Source: Bugulina stolonifera
Lineage: Eukaryota; Bryozoa; Gymnolaemata; Cheilostomatida; Bugulidae
Direction: 5' to 3'
Assembly (NCBI GenBank): GCA_935421135.1
Contig: OW285189.1
Location: 18,435,072 to 18,499,071, forward strand
Length of the DNA: 64,000 nt
Positions 13,701-27,352 of this stretch are shown piece by piece (the stretch's first letter is position 1; each line of letters opens with the position of its first letter). The position numbers and the translations under genes are program-made. The notes under the pieces are model-generated. The model was not told the DNA's origin, did not search any database, and was given only the letters and a program-made list of their open reading frames with translations.

Positions 13701-16700
13701 CTGGGTTTTTTAGCCTGTGTCGCCATGAATAGTGGGACATGGGTGTGGAAGCAGAGCCCGACACATGTACATGTAGTTAGTACGTGCATCATGCAGCATC
13801 ATGTTTTGTGTCTGTTTCAGAGAGCTGCAGTACAGCTAAGGATCATACACCCTCCAATAACTCCACAGCGCAGGATACTCAGTCTATGGATGTCACTACA
13901 TACAGTGAAGCCTTAGCAGTTGACCAATATAGTAATAGCCTATACAACGGGGATGCTACTGCTCCCATAACTCGGGACATGTATAACTGCAGTCAGGACT
14001 CTGAACTAGCATACAGTCAGGCAGCAGTCTTACAGAACTCTATGTATGGGTCCATAGGCTTACAAGGTGAACAGTTTGCATATGGAGCAGGCAATGTACC
14101 TGATGCACCGTTAGATTTTGGTCCAACATCTCAGGATCAAACATCATTGGTTTATGGTACAGCCAATCAAGATTCAGCTTTAACCTTCACTGAGCAACAA
14201 GAGGTCCCTTTAATATTTAAAGGTAATTAGATACTACATGTACTATCATTGGCATGGTGATTTGTCCTGAGTGTGTTTGATTTGCTAATGTAGCAGCAGA
14301 TAGGCTATTATCCTCTTTATTATTCCATTAGTTAAACATACAAGTGTTTAAACAATAATATATCAATACAGGTGAGAGATCTCTTAGTTTGATATAATAT
14401 AAAGTGCGCCGTGCATTTACGTTGGATAACCACTTCCTGTTTCTGTATGCGCTGACTCACAAAATTTTAGGAGCACCTCCACCTCCTCCACCCCCTCCAG
14501 AGGAGCCTGGTGAGGAAGAGAAGGACGCTAGTGGATTGTCATCTGTAGAGATTACAGAATACTCATCGGTGATCCTCGACAAGTTGGAGTTTTTAGATGT
14601 AAATGTAGACAACATGTCTAAGTTACAGACACTGCTCATGCAGATGAAGACCAGACTAGACGATTGGCAGGCTGGCGGTTTGAGTAAACGTGGGTTCCCT
14701 TTACTAATCGTGGTAGAAGTGGTCGTCGTGGTAGTAGTGGTGGTAGTAGTAGTCGTCGTGGTAGTAATAGGAGTGGTAGTAGTAGGAGTGGTAGTGGCCA
14801 TGGTGGTGGTAGGAGTGGTAGTGGCAATGGTGGTGGTAGTGGCCATGGTGGTTGCAGTGGCCATGGTGGTTGCAGTGGCCCTGGTGGTGGTAGAAGTAGT
14901 TGTATAAATAGGCCTAGTGGTTAGCTTAGCAGCGAACTGGCGGCTGGAAGTAGTACTAGAACTAGTGATGGTAGTATTATACTATTTAGTAGTGTAAGTA
15001 GTAGTGGTAGTGCTGGTAGTTGACGCGGGTCTTGTATTTGCTGTAGCACTATTAATGGTGTCATGAGTGGTAGTAGAGTAGTAATTTATTTTCTTGTTAC
15101 AGAATACCTTATAGAGAAACTAGAGGAAACTGACGGATTGCTAGAAGTCTGTGAATCAGAATCCGCTCCTGCTGGATGGAGATGCAACTGGAGTCGAAAG
15201 GAGAAGCAGTACTACTATATCCACGAGATAACGGAGGAGCTTTCCTGGACCTACCCAGAGGAGGATGTGGAAGCTGTGTGTAAACTTGCCTCCAAGCATA
15301 AGAGTAAATCTAAGGGTGAGAAGCAGAAGTCTAGCAGAATGGGTACACTTTCACAACTCACTCAGGCTATTGAAGCCAAGACTGTAGATGCAGATTTGAA
15401 AGCATTGTTTATAGAGAAGATTATAGATAAATGTGCAGCAGAGACATTGGTTAGTAAACTGAATGACGCAGGTGAAAAGGCGAGGTCACCCGTGGTCGAT
15501 TCAGAACCTGACCCTGCCAAGTTAGCGTATGAAAAGATAAAGCCGTGTAAAGTAGATAACGACATTACCACTAAGAAAAGTAAAGCGTCTAAACGGCCCT
15601 ACTCGGATTACTCTGATGACGATTCAGTTAGCGATAAAACCCACAAGTCTAAAAAATCGAAACACCATCGAAAAACTGAAAAATCTGAGAAGAAAAGTAA
15701 AAAGCACAGTAAACACAAAAAGAGTAAGTCAGCCAATGAGAAGAAGAAATCCAAGCATAAAAGACATCGCAGCAGAAGTAGCTCTTCTGGCGCGTCTGTG
15801 GAACTCGTTTCAGTCAATGAGCCATCCGCCGAACTAATAGCACTCAAAGAAAAGCTTAATCGGCATAAACAGAAGCCATTGGAGACAAAACCGAGAGCGC
15901 GGGTACCAACTAGTGTCAAACCAAAGATGGCTTTGTCATCTACTAGTAAAGTTGAAGTAAGTCCTTTATCTGATAAACCCACCATTTTTGAAAATAAAAA
16001 TACTAAAATCGATGACAATCAGTTGAAACAAGATAACGACAACGTTGATAGCGTTGATAGTAATGTCACAAAACCTGATCTAGTTGTGGCAGACACTCCA
16101 AAACCAATTGAACCCGAGCCAGTTGTAGCTGTATCGGATCATGACTCTGTTGATGAGATGGACATATCCCCCTTATCTAGTCCTGAACGAAGTCTCTCTC
16201 CACCTGGGGTAACAAACATAGAACTGAACCCAGTCTCTAGTCTAACAGATTTACCCAAAACAGAAAGTAATGCTACTGTATCACCACCAAAGACTGGGAC
16301 AATAACTGAACCAAAGAATGAGCAGGAGAAACCATCTGACTCCATTGATGATTTATTAGCTTCCATTGAGAAAGAGGCTCAACTAGATTTGGAGAGGCAG
16401 TCAACCAAAGCCCCACCACCTCCTCCAGGAACTGAAGAATTACCACCACCTAGCACCACAGAGCCTGCACAGTACTCAAAGGCTGCTGCTCCTGTATTTT
16501 ATCAACAACCTGCTTGGCATGTGCAGCCAACGTCAAACATACCAGCTGTGGTGGCTCACACACCTGTCCTGTATACCCAAGCAAGTCTACCAGCCACCAC
16601 ACAGGTTGCACCAAATGTTTCCATGGACACTAGCAGCGATATTAATTTGTCAGCAGGCCCCACGCTTGCATATCCTTCCCCTACCAAGAAAGCTGCTAGT

Positions 16701-16904
16701 CCAGTAAGGTTTCCTTCAGCTACATCAGCAGCTACTAGTGAGGCTGGGGCTAGTAGGCAGCCCGTAAAGGAAAAGCACAGGGCTAAGAAATCTAAGAAAA
16801 GTAAAATGCCTGCTGCTTTGGTTCAGAAATGGCAAAAAGTACAATCTGAAATAAGTACGGACATGTTGAATGAAAAGAAACTGAAAGAAGAATTACTAAA
16901 ATAG
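10799..16904 (+). CDS. FNBP4: Formin-binding-protein-4-like protein with two WW domains
   Basis: Nuclear-type scaffold protein; WW domains bind proline-rich ligands such as formins. Coding exons: 10799-10916, 11292-11519, 11762-11901, 12333-12504, 12736-13182, 13821-14222, 14471-14683, 15103-16904, all phase-consistent, giving about 1173 residues (vertebrate FNBP4 about 1000). WW1 lies near residues 131-163 with the DENTKHYYYW...TNAVTW pattern; WW2 near 595-627 with W603 and W622. The helical segment before WW2 (LMQMKTRLDDW...) is also shared with FNBP4. Other features are an Ala-Ser-Thr-Gly-rich repeat in exon 5, a run of eight prolines opening exon 7, a Lys/Ser-rich probable nuclear localisation block near 750-800, a second Pro-rich block near 1009 and a basic C-terminal KSKKSK. 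The start codon is the first Met after a splice acceptor; the frame stays open back to that acceptor, so an upstream coding exon cannot be excluded. Confidence 0.92.
12022..12133. repeat. Four tandem copies of a 28-bp unit
   Basis: The unit starts CCCAGTGGTTGTGGACCCTA and spans 112 bases as exactly four copies. They are identical except for one substitution in the first copy (CAAAGGT for CATAGGT). It lies in FNBP4-like intron 3. Near-identity implies recent expansion. Confidence 0.95.
14700..14895. repeat. Intronic GGT/AGT trinucleotide-type repeat
   Basis: Degenerate (GGTAGT)n and (GGTGGT)n run through intron 7 of the FNBP4-like gene, directly after the donor at 14684. The frame continuing from exon 7 stays open to a stop at 14905-14907 and would encode a valine-rich tail. 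Splicing to 15103 instead restores the conserved segment before WW2, so this is intron rather than exon. Confidence 0.8.
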
Positions 16905-17556
16905 TGATGTGGTTTCAGTGATCTGCTTTTGTAAATATAGCTATATTTCGAGTGTACAGAAAATGGATATTGACTTCAGCATTGTTTATAATAATTGTTA
17001 TATACATGATTTAATTTATATTATTTGATGATCTGGCTACTAGCCTTTGAACAATTCTATCCTTGGTAATACTAATATAATGTTGGTTCACAAACTACAC
17101 CCTACTTTTGGCGGACTTCAGCTTAGTTATAGCTATATTATATAATATTGATTTCTGGTTTCAACTTATTTGAACTCCAATTGAGAAAAATCATCAATTC
17201 ACACACTTTTGTAGTGCACAAAGTTATGTGATTATGTTGCCAAGTCACTATGTAATGGTAGCAAATGAAATTATACAACCTTGTACCACGAAAAACATCA
17301 TAAATACCAAAAAATCCCTACCTGATACAGTCGTGATACTGCTGGGTACAGCATTGTTTATTACAATGCATGACATGAATGAAGTACATGTACACGTGTA
17401 TAATGTAAGTGCATCTCAAAATAATATACATGTAGCATAACTACCAAGAATTTGTTTCTTCAAGGGGGAAATGTTGTCTAAAATATTATTACTGCAATCA
17501 TGGCTTTGCTACATGTAGATTTGGGAACTGACTAGAAGAACTTGGTCAAGCAAACC

Positions 17557-17585
17557 ATTTATGGGAGTTGTATTCTCCCGTAAAT
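17557..17585. repeat. Hairpin of the dispersed GGGAG...CTCCC motif
   Basis: Arms ATTTATGGGAG and CTCCCGTAAAT pair over 11 bases (one G-T wobble) around the loop TTGTATT. It belongs to the motif family described in the findings (GGAG-TTGTC-CTCC type). No associated gene. Confidence 0.6.
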
Positions 17586-20500
17586 ATAGCCCTCGTTATG
17601 TAGGCGTGGTCAGAGCCGACTCAATGGCTCTGGGCGTGGTTTGTGAAGCTGAATGATAATAGTAATTGGTCGATGATGGTAGTCCTTGGTTACATGTAAT
17701 CAATAACACCTCGTGTAAATAGAGATACTCATCCGTAAATAACATGCTCCTGTTGCCTAGCCAAACTCTGGGATTATACATGGCAAAATCTAGTACTCAA
17801 AGTGCACTTGGAATCAGGTGTATTAGATCATAACATTTATTGTGACTTTGTGGGAAGTTACTACCTATAATCACCACCGCACTACGTAGAGGATAGCGTT
17901 GCAGTGTAAAGAGTTCTTAGTTCAGAAAAGCATGCCAATTTGAGGTTCAAGCTTGCACCCTTCACTTAGGTAAGTAATCCAACACCTAGCTTCTATCAGT
18001 TCAGTATCAGGCGTGTTACTAGATTTTCACTAAATATTATTTAGGAAAAACCAATAGATATATGTAATTGACATGTACACATGGCCAACAGGATAAGGTA
18101 AGGTTCCAATTTTACTACAAAATCTTTTGAAAAAGCAATAGTCTATACATGGGTCAAGGGTTTATAGCTCTAACTAAATGCAGTTTTCTCACATCTTATT
18201 TTTGTCAGACTTAGAAATGGGGCTACAGTCATAAATACCACTAACTCTTGTCTATGATCCCACTGTCCTTTATCAATGATGGTAACTTTGTTTATTTTTC
18301 GTAATAATTCCATCTTACTTTGCTACCATAGGCATTTTGTGTGTGCACCAATGTAGAGAAAGCATTCTTATTGCATTGGAATAGTTTAGTTCTCTGGTAT
18401 CCATAGTTTTCATGACATCATGGACTGATCGACAAACTCTAAAACACAGTTGGCAGCAATTCACTACCAACATACTTGTGTTTTGTTGACATACTATGTC
18501 AGCATTCTTATCGGATGTCTATCAATTGCAATAATCTCTAATAACTGTATGATGATGTAGATGTGCTTTGAGTAGGCTATATCTATGTAACACATCTGTG
18601 TGGAAGGCATTCATCTCTCTAGATTGCTTTATCATGTTCGGTAATTGTTCATGCTGTCGGTTGTTGCCAGCTGAAGCTGTATGGATTATATTGATGTGAC
18701 CATCAAATGTTTGTTGATATCAAGTCATGCCACAAGGATGCATGATATTATCAATAAAGTATTAGTACTTATCTACTACAATACAAGCTTATAATTACTC
18801 CACTTGAAACTTATAAGTCAGCTGGTAAATGCAAATTATTACATAATAATTATATTTCAGTGCTGACATATTTCATACTATTGTAACAGTTGTCATAAAG
18901 GCTAAATTATATTAAAAATGAGTTTCTCTAATTACTTACATTTGTTATACCATGTACTTTATAGGTATCAATGTGACATCTCATAGCGACATGATATATG
19001 TAATACATGTATAATATCACAGAATAAAATATGGTATGTCATGGCTGTCATACCCATCTATCTATCTAATACCATGCACATTGCACATACAATACTACGG
19101 AATCAAGAAAAGATTGGTTATCCCATACGTAGCCTTATATGATATTATAGATACTCATTTCATTAAAATAAATATTGACCAACCCATTGCCAGTTAAATT
19201 AGAGTATATACTTCATTTTAGAAAAAAAGATAAATTCCGATCATTAATATTAAAGAGTAACCTGAGCTGAATGTCGTGCGACATCCATCCCACTTTACTA
19301 AAGTGGTAAAGGTTGTCAATAATGTATGAATACAAATTACACCAACCACCTGCATGAGGTTGTCTAGCTACTATATACATATAGCAGCATTATTATAATA
19401 TACCTCCTCTGATAGAGCACCTGCAAGCAGTCTGGTCATATATATTTTCGTAGCATAAGTTGGGAGGAACTTAGAGTGTGTATCAAATTATAATATCTAG
19501 TATAATTGTACCCCAGAGAACCAAAATATTATATTATTGTATGTTTATTAGGTTGTTAGGCAATATATACATAATTATTATGTCATTCTAAATTCTGTTT
19601 AGTAGTAGTTGTTAGCTGTTATACTCCATAAATGCTGTAATATACAAAAGTGTTCACTGTCACCAAACGCTTCATCACATGCTGCCAGACATACAGTCTA
19701 CTCTACTGAATATAATATAATATTATCAAATTCATGCTTGGTTTCCAAAGCTACTATTGCCAATTTTTACAATGTTGTAATTGCCATAGTTGTGTATTTG
19801 GAGTTGTCTTCTCCCATCAATATATAGAAGAATGTTGTGTGCATGAAGCCTTGGTTTTGATTCCTGATGCCTGATGAAAATTAGTTGCTCATCTGAAACT
19901 GTTTATTAGTCAAATTATGTAGTTGATATTCATAGCATATCCCTATCAGATAATACATGATGTCACTGCATTGTGATTTATATGGTCTCTTGTAGTTTAG
20001 ATTAAGAGCTATGTGTACATGTACCATTATTAATTATGGTACATGTTAGTTTGATCCATCCCTTCATTGCTCTTCACAGTAATATAGCATACAAATCCAT
20101 GCAGATACAACACGCTCATGTTTGACTATGATTTGCTCATTAATGGGGGAAAAGTGGACTGATCGTATTCTTGTTAATAAAAAAAAGTGTTATCCAGTAT
20201 CTACTTCATTAGTAATAATGATAAGATGCCTACATGTATATGACTGTGCAGTGTACATAATATAAATACTACTATATTGTAATTATATTCGACATAATAA
20301 TATGTGAGTGGGAGTCTGTTTATAATAGCTTATAACTGTTGCCATGGTAACCCTTCCGAGTTGCATGACTAACACATTGCAAATTACCTATATACACATA
20401 CACACACATGTCATTACATATGGGGTGTGACTGTGAGAGAAAGAGCACCCATGAGACATTGCAGGTAGCTGCCCTAATGAATCATGATTCTATGGCTACA

Positions 20501-22983
20501 ACCTGCCCTCTCCATGTCTCAGACTAATATTTACTCCCCCTCCCGTTCTTCTACCTACACACACTGAGTCACAGGATGTATCAGGTTATCACAGTTCTGC
20601 TAGACCCTCCCCTCTGTTCATGTTATCCACTGATCCACATCACTGCTTCTCATATATCCATTCTCGTATTTCCATCATTCCTTCTTATCTCACAAAGAGT
20701 GGATGCCCAGATTGTAGTAGTGTACTATGTAGTAGTGTACTCTGTACTATGTAGTTGTCTCCCCTCTGTTGATGACAGGGTATTACAGTGCTGTAACAAA
20801 AGATTCTTGCTTGCAGTCAGCTGAACTAGTAGAATAATGTAGGGTGCAAACTGAAACTTGAAGCGCCACGTTGGCTATTGTACCAGGAGTTGCTGCTATG
20901 ATACTAGTATAATGTCCTTTTATGGCTGAGCTTTCTGCGATATAATACTTGAAAAGTGCATTGCTCTTTGTATATTACATTATTTAGATAATACATAATA
21001 TAATGTTTTATTATCGCTATTTGATTTACAACAATAGAATAGAACTTTAATCAGCAAGTGTAGAGTATTACCTGTCCTTCTTTCCTGAAATACTTCATCA
21101 ATATTTCAATTTAATAAAGGAAGTATATCTAATGGAATGTCAAGTAGAGAGTTAATAGCTTGTATTCTCTCATGATTGCCTGTGAGTTAATTAGCTAAGT
21201 TTTCCTGCCATTCTGTGACTCTTGCCAGAATCATTAGCATCAGGTTGGCAAGTTCTTGCTGGTGGTTTTTGATTGTTCTTTTATGGCATTGCTAGGGTGA
21301 ATAATTGGATAAACAGTAGTTGCATCATGGAATTACAGCAATAGGAGAGGTAGTAAGACATGAATGCTTTCTGTAGGTGTTACCCATACATTGTACACTG
21401 TTCTATTTGCCATACAATTTATGGTATGTTACAATATTTACACACTATTCAGGTATACTCCCATATTTTGTATGATGAAGTATATTATTTGTTTATAAAC
21501 AATAAGAGAATAATCAGTTAATAGGTCATAGGTTGTTAAACTTTCTTGACACTGTCATTATAAATTATGTAACAGCTAATCTCCTCCAGTTGATGCTTTA
21601 CCAAACCTCATCTTGGATCCATACAGCTCTCTCTTAATCCTGTAGCTCTGTGGGTTTATGGAGGGTATAGAACTTGGTATAGATCAATACCACATGTATA
21701 TTATGTCACCATGGCATGGAGAAATTATATGTGATATTTCACAGCTGGTACTGGTACCACCTGTCACTGAAATAAAGTCAGTCTGGAATAGAGGCGAAGT
21801 ACATAATATTATAATATATAGAGATGTATTAGTATCACTGCAAGCTGTGCTACCATGTATTGCGTTGTTATGTCAACTCTGAAGTTGTCCGCTCTCTCTC
21901 TGTTTTTCCTACTTTACTATAACTAATAATTTGTTCATATTTATCCTATTGAGTGCCCCAGTGAAATTCATCTGTACACTAAGTGCCAAATGCATACCAA
22001 CTCAGAACTGGCTACCCTGTGGTATAAAAGCTACAAATAGTATTACCTGCTATACAATATATTATTATGATAAGCCTACGTACCGCTATACGATAGTTAC
22101 ATAGCACATAAGAAGATTACAAAGATCGTTTAGTGTATTATAGTATCCATGGGTACTTTAGTTTATATGATAGATACTAACTGTGGGCTGATAGAAATCT
22201 TAGATACCTGGCAGACATTAGTATTTGGACAAGTCATAGATGCAGTACTTGGATACAGGCAGCCACGCCATTTGGTAGCAGCAAGTAATACAGGATGGTA
22301 TTGTAGGTCTATTATTACACAATGCTAATGCTGTCTTGTACATATTGGTCTCCCATTATACCAGGCTGATCTCCTTCTCTCTTCTGTCAGTTATCAGATT
22401 TGATGTGTTGGTTCTAATGCAAGGAGTCAGAATCCCAGCTGTTTATACAATAAACAATGCTTGTTATCTTAATAGCTGTCTGAATTATTATTTTATGTTC
22501 TAAATATGATGACCTGTGTGATAAAATAGTGTGAAAATTTTTCTTCCCATCAGCTACTTCTGGCAAAAAATGGATGTAGGCTGTTACATATTTGCTATTT
22601 ACTGATCAGTTTATTATGAAAAGTTGCTTTGCTGGCATTGACAGTATGTTGTCCAGGACCTGAGGGTATTGTATTGTCAATTTCTTTCAATTAATTGTAA
22701 TTTTATTACACTTTGGTTGTTGTCTGGTTGTCCATTGTGACATGCACATAATTATGTTCGTACTTATACTTATACTTATATTATAGCTGCACCATTTAAT
22801 CTGGCTTGGCCAGCAGCCCAGCACCATAAGCAATGATAGGTAGTTGTTCTATAATGGCCATTATAACAATGCCAATGACATTATTATGTGCTTGGACTTC
22901 CCACCCCCACAAACATGTCACCGTGTCCAACATGTACATTCTGCATAATATAGTCTGTAGTTCATTATTTCTTGTGGTCAAAT

Positions 22984-23203
22984 AGAAAAGGCGTGGGTGG
23001 CCGCTATGAGCGTATTATATTACATGACTGTGGCCTTACCAGTCGGCTACATGGTCTCATTCATTGGAACTGTGTCCTTATCATCATAAATCAGGGAATG
23101 CCCACCCACATTTACTACAACTAGGTCACTTGCAGTTGATGCACCATTTGCAGAGGAGCGTGTGTAAGGAGCAGTCGCTCACTGGTGTGCTACGCTTCAC
23201 AGG
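22984..23203 (+). pseudogene. Possible membrane-protein exon relic
   Basis: After an AAATAG acceptor-like site, the frame from about 22988 reads a hydrophobic segment AAMSVLYYMTVALPVGYMV before a TAA at 23090-23092. A second frame stays open from 23064 and ends at a donor-like CACAG|GTAATG (23200-23205). The region is less AT-rich than its surroundings. The first segment vaguely resembles a transmembrane stretch of SLC22-type transporters, but no neighbouring exons of such a gene are found. It may be a decayed exon, an untranslated exon or chance. Confidence 0.22.
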
Positions 23204-24330
23204 TAATGCTATCACTAACTACTACACGATAGATGTAGTAAGAAATATACTGACTACTACTACTTTACTATTACTAAATACTAAGCCAACCGTTGCACAG
23301 CTAGTTATTCTGTATAGGCTACATACATACATACAATATTAATATATATGTTGTGCTAACTTCATGCTGTGAATGACTGCACTAATATATTTCATATTAA
23401 TATTATAATAATATAATATATACATGTATATATTTATATTATATTTTTATAATTATTGTATTTATTTTTATTTATTTATATTGTTTATTATTACTGCACT
23501 GTTACTGTACATACATCTAGAACATACAATGTGTGCCATAACATAACACACTCCTTGCATAACATAACTCTGCTATTATTTTATTTGGATTAAATGAGGA
23601 TATTATTTTATAATAATTATTATATTCATATTGGTTAATCATGATGGTAATTGGTTATAGAGAGTATAGACTAAGCAGTAATGTTGTAATAATATCTTCT
23701 CATTTGAAAGTCGCCAATACTGCTGTATAAAATACAGTGACCATGGAATATGTAAACCTTCTATTTTAAAACTGCAGTAGAGCAATATTTCCTGAAACAT
23801 AATACTAAATATATGTACATGTATATTATAGTACTGTCTCTGAATATGAGTACCACCTGCTACTAGGCTACTACTACAAGTAGGCTGCAAGCATACTGTC
23901 ACACAGTCATGTAACAGTACATCCTTATACATGTATACATGTACATGTATGTACATGGAAATGTTGGTTGTACTACAGGTAGAGTGCTGCCTAGTAGGCC
24001 TATAGATTCATGCAATATTTAGGCCTATGTGCATAGCATACTTCATTATACCTATACCTTATTACAGGTATAACTCACCATAAACATGTACACCAATCAG
24101 TACAGATTTAAACAAATTAAGGAGTGTCTGCCATTGTACATGTAAATAATACAAAATGTTTTATTTCCGTTCCTACTCCGGCAGCTTGTTACAGGGCTAT
24201 ATTTCATTATACAATATAGGCTTGGTTGTTATAGCTGCTGTAGATCTCCATGGCAACCAAACAATTAGTTGCTGACACTGCTTAGTGATTGGGTGATAGT
24301 AATAGTATGAGAAACTAACAGCACTCAACC

Positions 24331-24363
24331 CCCTATATTTAGTATATTATACTAAATATAGGG
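24331..24363. repeat. Perfect 33-bp palindrome
   Basis: Two 16-base arms (CCCTATATTTAGTATA and its exact complement) are separated by one T. Nothing coding lies nearby. It could be a minimal remnant of an inverted-repeat element or a cruciform-prone site. Confidence 0.85.
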
Positions 24364-27352
24364 CTTTCTTTGCCTTCACACAAGAACTGTAAGGATGTAA
24401 TCACTTGTTGCTAGGTAAAGCATAGAGATAACACTTCTAAGACTAGTCTATCAATCATGTAATGGAATGAGGCTCTCTGGGTTATAATGACAATTAGAAG
24501 ACTGGTCTAAATAGACCTCTGATTGATTACATTGTCCTGGCAATGTACACATACATAGTACTACTATAACTACTACAGCTCTACCATTAGAAGCAGTGTA
24601 GTATGTTTCCATGGGAGTCAAAGGAATAAATATTCCAGGGAACAGAATCTAAGGCTTATATGAGAACAGTTTTTGGATAACTACTCATACAATGTCAACC
24701 TGTCTACTTACAACACTTGTACAAGGTTAATAGCTAACTAACTTACATGCGCCTACTTATAGCTCCTTGTTCACTCTGAATGTTTCATACTACAAACTCA
24801 CTTATCTAAATATATTTTACTACATTGTTGAAAGTTGTATTGCTTTAGTATTGCTTTATTGCCTGACGGTATAACCAACTGCAGATCATATTGAATATAT
24901 TGTTCACCTAAACAAATGCAAACTAAGCTGATACTAATAGCCAAGAAGAAGCTACAACATGTACTAGTAGTTCTCAAACATTGTTAGTGACATTATATTG
25001 TAAAAAAACGTGACTTTTATTTAGAGGCTAGTCCACAATGATGATTGATGATATACATGTATAATCTAATGAACTACATGTACATTGACTTGCGGCTGAG
25101 GATGTTTTTAGCACTGTACCAGTATATTTAGAGTTAGGTGCAGAAGTGGGGGTACAAGAATGCATCACAAGTGCTTAGGCTACAACATAGCAAACATACT
25201 AAACTTATTTTGATATAACTGACAAGTCCCTGCATAGTTGTAGTGGTATACCATGTAGTAGATAGATGCAATAACTCATACCTCTGCCACTACTAGTCAA
25301 AGTAAATGCCAATGGTGATCGATGACCACCATTAACAGCTACAAGGTTAGCTACAAGGTTAGCCACATTATAAAGGGAGATAACTCCATATGCTGAGTTG
25401 CACCATGTAGAATGTACATGCAGATCAATCACACTACGGTCTATATCTAAGCCCCTATGTGAATCATCAATTTTACCTACAAGTAGACCAAAGCTTGTGC
25501 TACACACAGAAAACAAGCAATAGTGTTTCAGCTTGCATGATATGTAGCAGTTACAGGTGAAGAGGTACATGTTGTCTGTGTTTTTAGACTACAGTGATCG
25601 TGCTCTCTCCCTGGAACAGTAACTAATCAACCATCCAACAAAATACTCAAAGTTTAGTAACAAATTTCCACAGTTCTTTGCACTGCTTCGTATTAAGCAT
25701 TGATTATTGGTAGAATAATTGTGACTCTGGGAGTACATCTATAGAATCTGTTTAGACGTATTTATAGTGTGTGGTTCCCTGGAGACTTTCCTTCAGTACA
25801 CTATCTATACCTATGGTATGATGTTCATATACAAGACCAAGTGACGTGTATTTGAAGTACATGTAGATGGATACATGCCTTGATTACCTTTGTAGTTGTC
25901 CTTGTGATGTGCATAGTAGCTTTCAACTTTGTGTTACATACGATGCTAAGCCTACACCAGACGATTTATTGCCAATCGCCTCGTGTAAACGCTACATAAG
26001 TGTACTTTGCACCTGGCTGCTATATACTATATTTCATGACAGCGGCAACGTACAACCTAGCTGTTCCAAGTTTTATGTGCAGAGGTCCTATGTAACATAT
26101 AAATTATATCATTATATGCATCATATGATTTCTTGGAATAATACGATAGCAAGTGATATTACCACTAAAACATGTCTCTCTATTTCACATTGTATCTATC
26201 TATTGTATTATTTCCAGAAAACGCTAATATGTAGGTCAGTTAGTTATACAATGATGTCAGCATTAAACTCTTGATCAGTGTGTGACAATATATACCACTT
26301 CCTGATCATACCAAGTGTTGAAATCAATACAGTGCCGCCTGTTTAGTACACACAACATGTACTATAATGCAGGCCTATATCATAATATACACATATGCAG
26401 AGCAGGCCTACAACCTTTAGTTTTATACATAAAGTACATAAATGTTGTGTCTTATTATAGTACATACTGCCATAGTCTGGTTTGGAGCAGTTATATACCT
26501 GTTAAAGTTCACTAGTACCATTTCATGAGTGTAAATTATAGAGAATTATATCAACTGTCACGATTTGACTTGGCTAAGCCTGATTGTGTGTGCTCTTCCA
26601 TCCATTTAAAGCTTATTAAGGTCATCTCTTATCTCTCCGCCTGCTTTATAGTTTATATTACTTTATCAATAGACTGTGAAGGCTGAGAGGAGTAACAGAG
26701 CCTCTCACTAATAGTCTCAACTCTATAATAAACCAGCACTGGAACTGAAGCTATATAGTATAATAATATGCTACACATTCATGTATTCAGATTGTACAAA
26801 CACCCATTCATTCAAACATGTAAAAGTTAGATAAGGCTGTTTGAATAGGCTGGTGTGGCCTTAGTACTAGCATAAGATGAGTTATACTATAACTTATGAG
26901 ACTTATAATATACTTATTTGACAAGTGAAATTGCTGGTTTTTTAACTCGTATCTGAGTACATGACAAAAAGAGGATAACTCCTAAAATTGCTGGAATGCT
27001 CTGTTTACATGTACATGACATGTACATGTATATGCATTTAGTATAGTTTTGGTTATTGCGATTGTGGGTCTGCTGGCGCTGCTGTATCTGTAGTACAAGC
27101 TCTACTTTGTTCAATAGACATATATGTGTATCTAACATGTATTTTAATGTTGTACGTTGTATGAGTAGATAACTCCAAAGGACTAACAATGATATGGCTC
27201 TCTGAGTAGGCAATGAGCCGCTCATTATCCACTGAAAGGAATCTGAAATAGAGTCTCTAATCTGCAATAATAAGTGTAATATAATTCCAGAATACTAGAC
27301 ATTTAATAAATACATGTACATAACAAATGCTAGCTTCTACCTGTAACAACTG

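Noticed and set aside
14457..14864. Threonine-rich minus-strand frame
   Set aside because: Antisense reading of exon 7 and the intronic GGT repeat of the FNBP4-like gene.
15608..16018. 136-codon minus-strand frame opposite the FNBP4-like last exon
   Set aside because: Shadow of the Lys/Ser-rich coding strand, giving Leu/Phe-rich antisense; not a gene.
20451..20521. microRNA-like hairpin (TGAGACAT ... ATGTCTCA)
   Set aside because: The stem is broken by large asymmetric loops after eight pairs, so it does not look like a stable precursor.
23639..23956. 105-codon minus-strand frame
   Set aside because: Runs through a TACATG-repeat stretch giving His/Val/Tyr periodicity; no domain.
25205..25570. 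121-codon open frame on the minus strand
   Set aside because: No recognisable motif or supporting splice structure; treated as chance.
25867..26274. 135-codon open frame in the gene-poor interval
   Set aside because: Composition rich in Cys, Tyr and Ser as expected of random AT-rich sequence; no domain, no splice-linked neighbours, and a similar-sized frame lies on the other strand just upstream.
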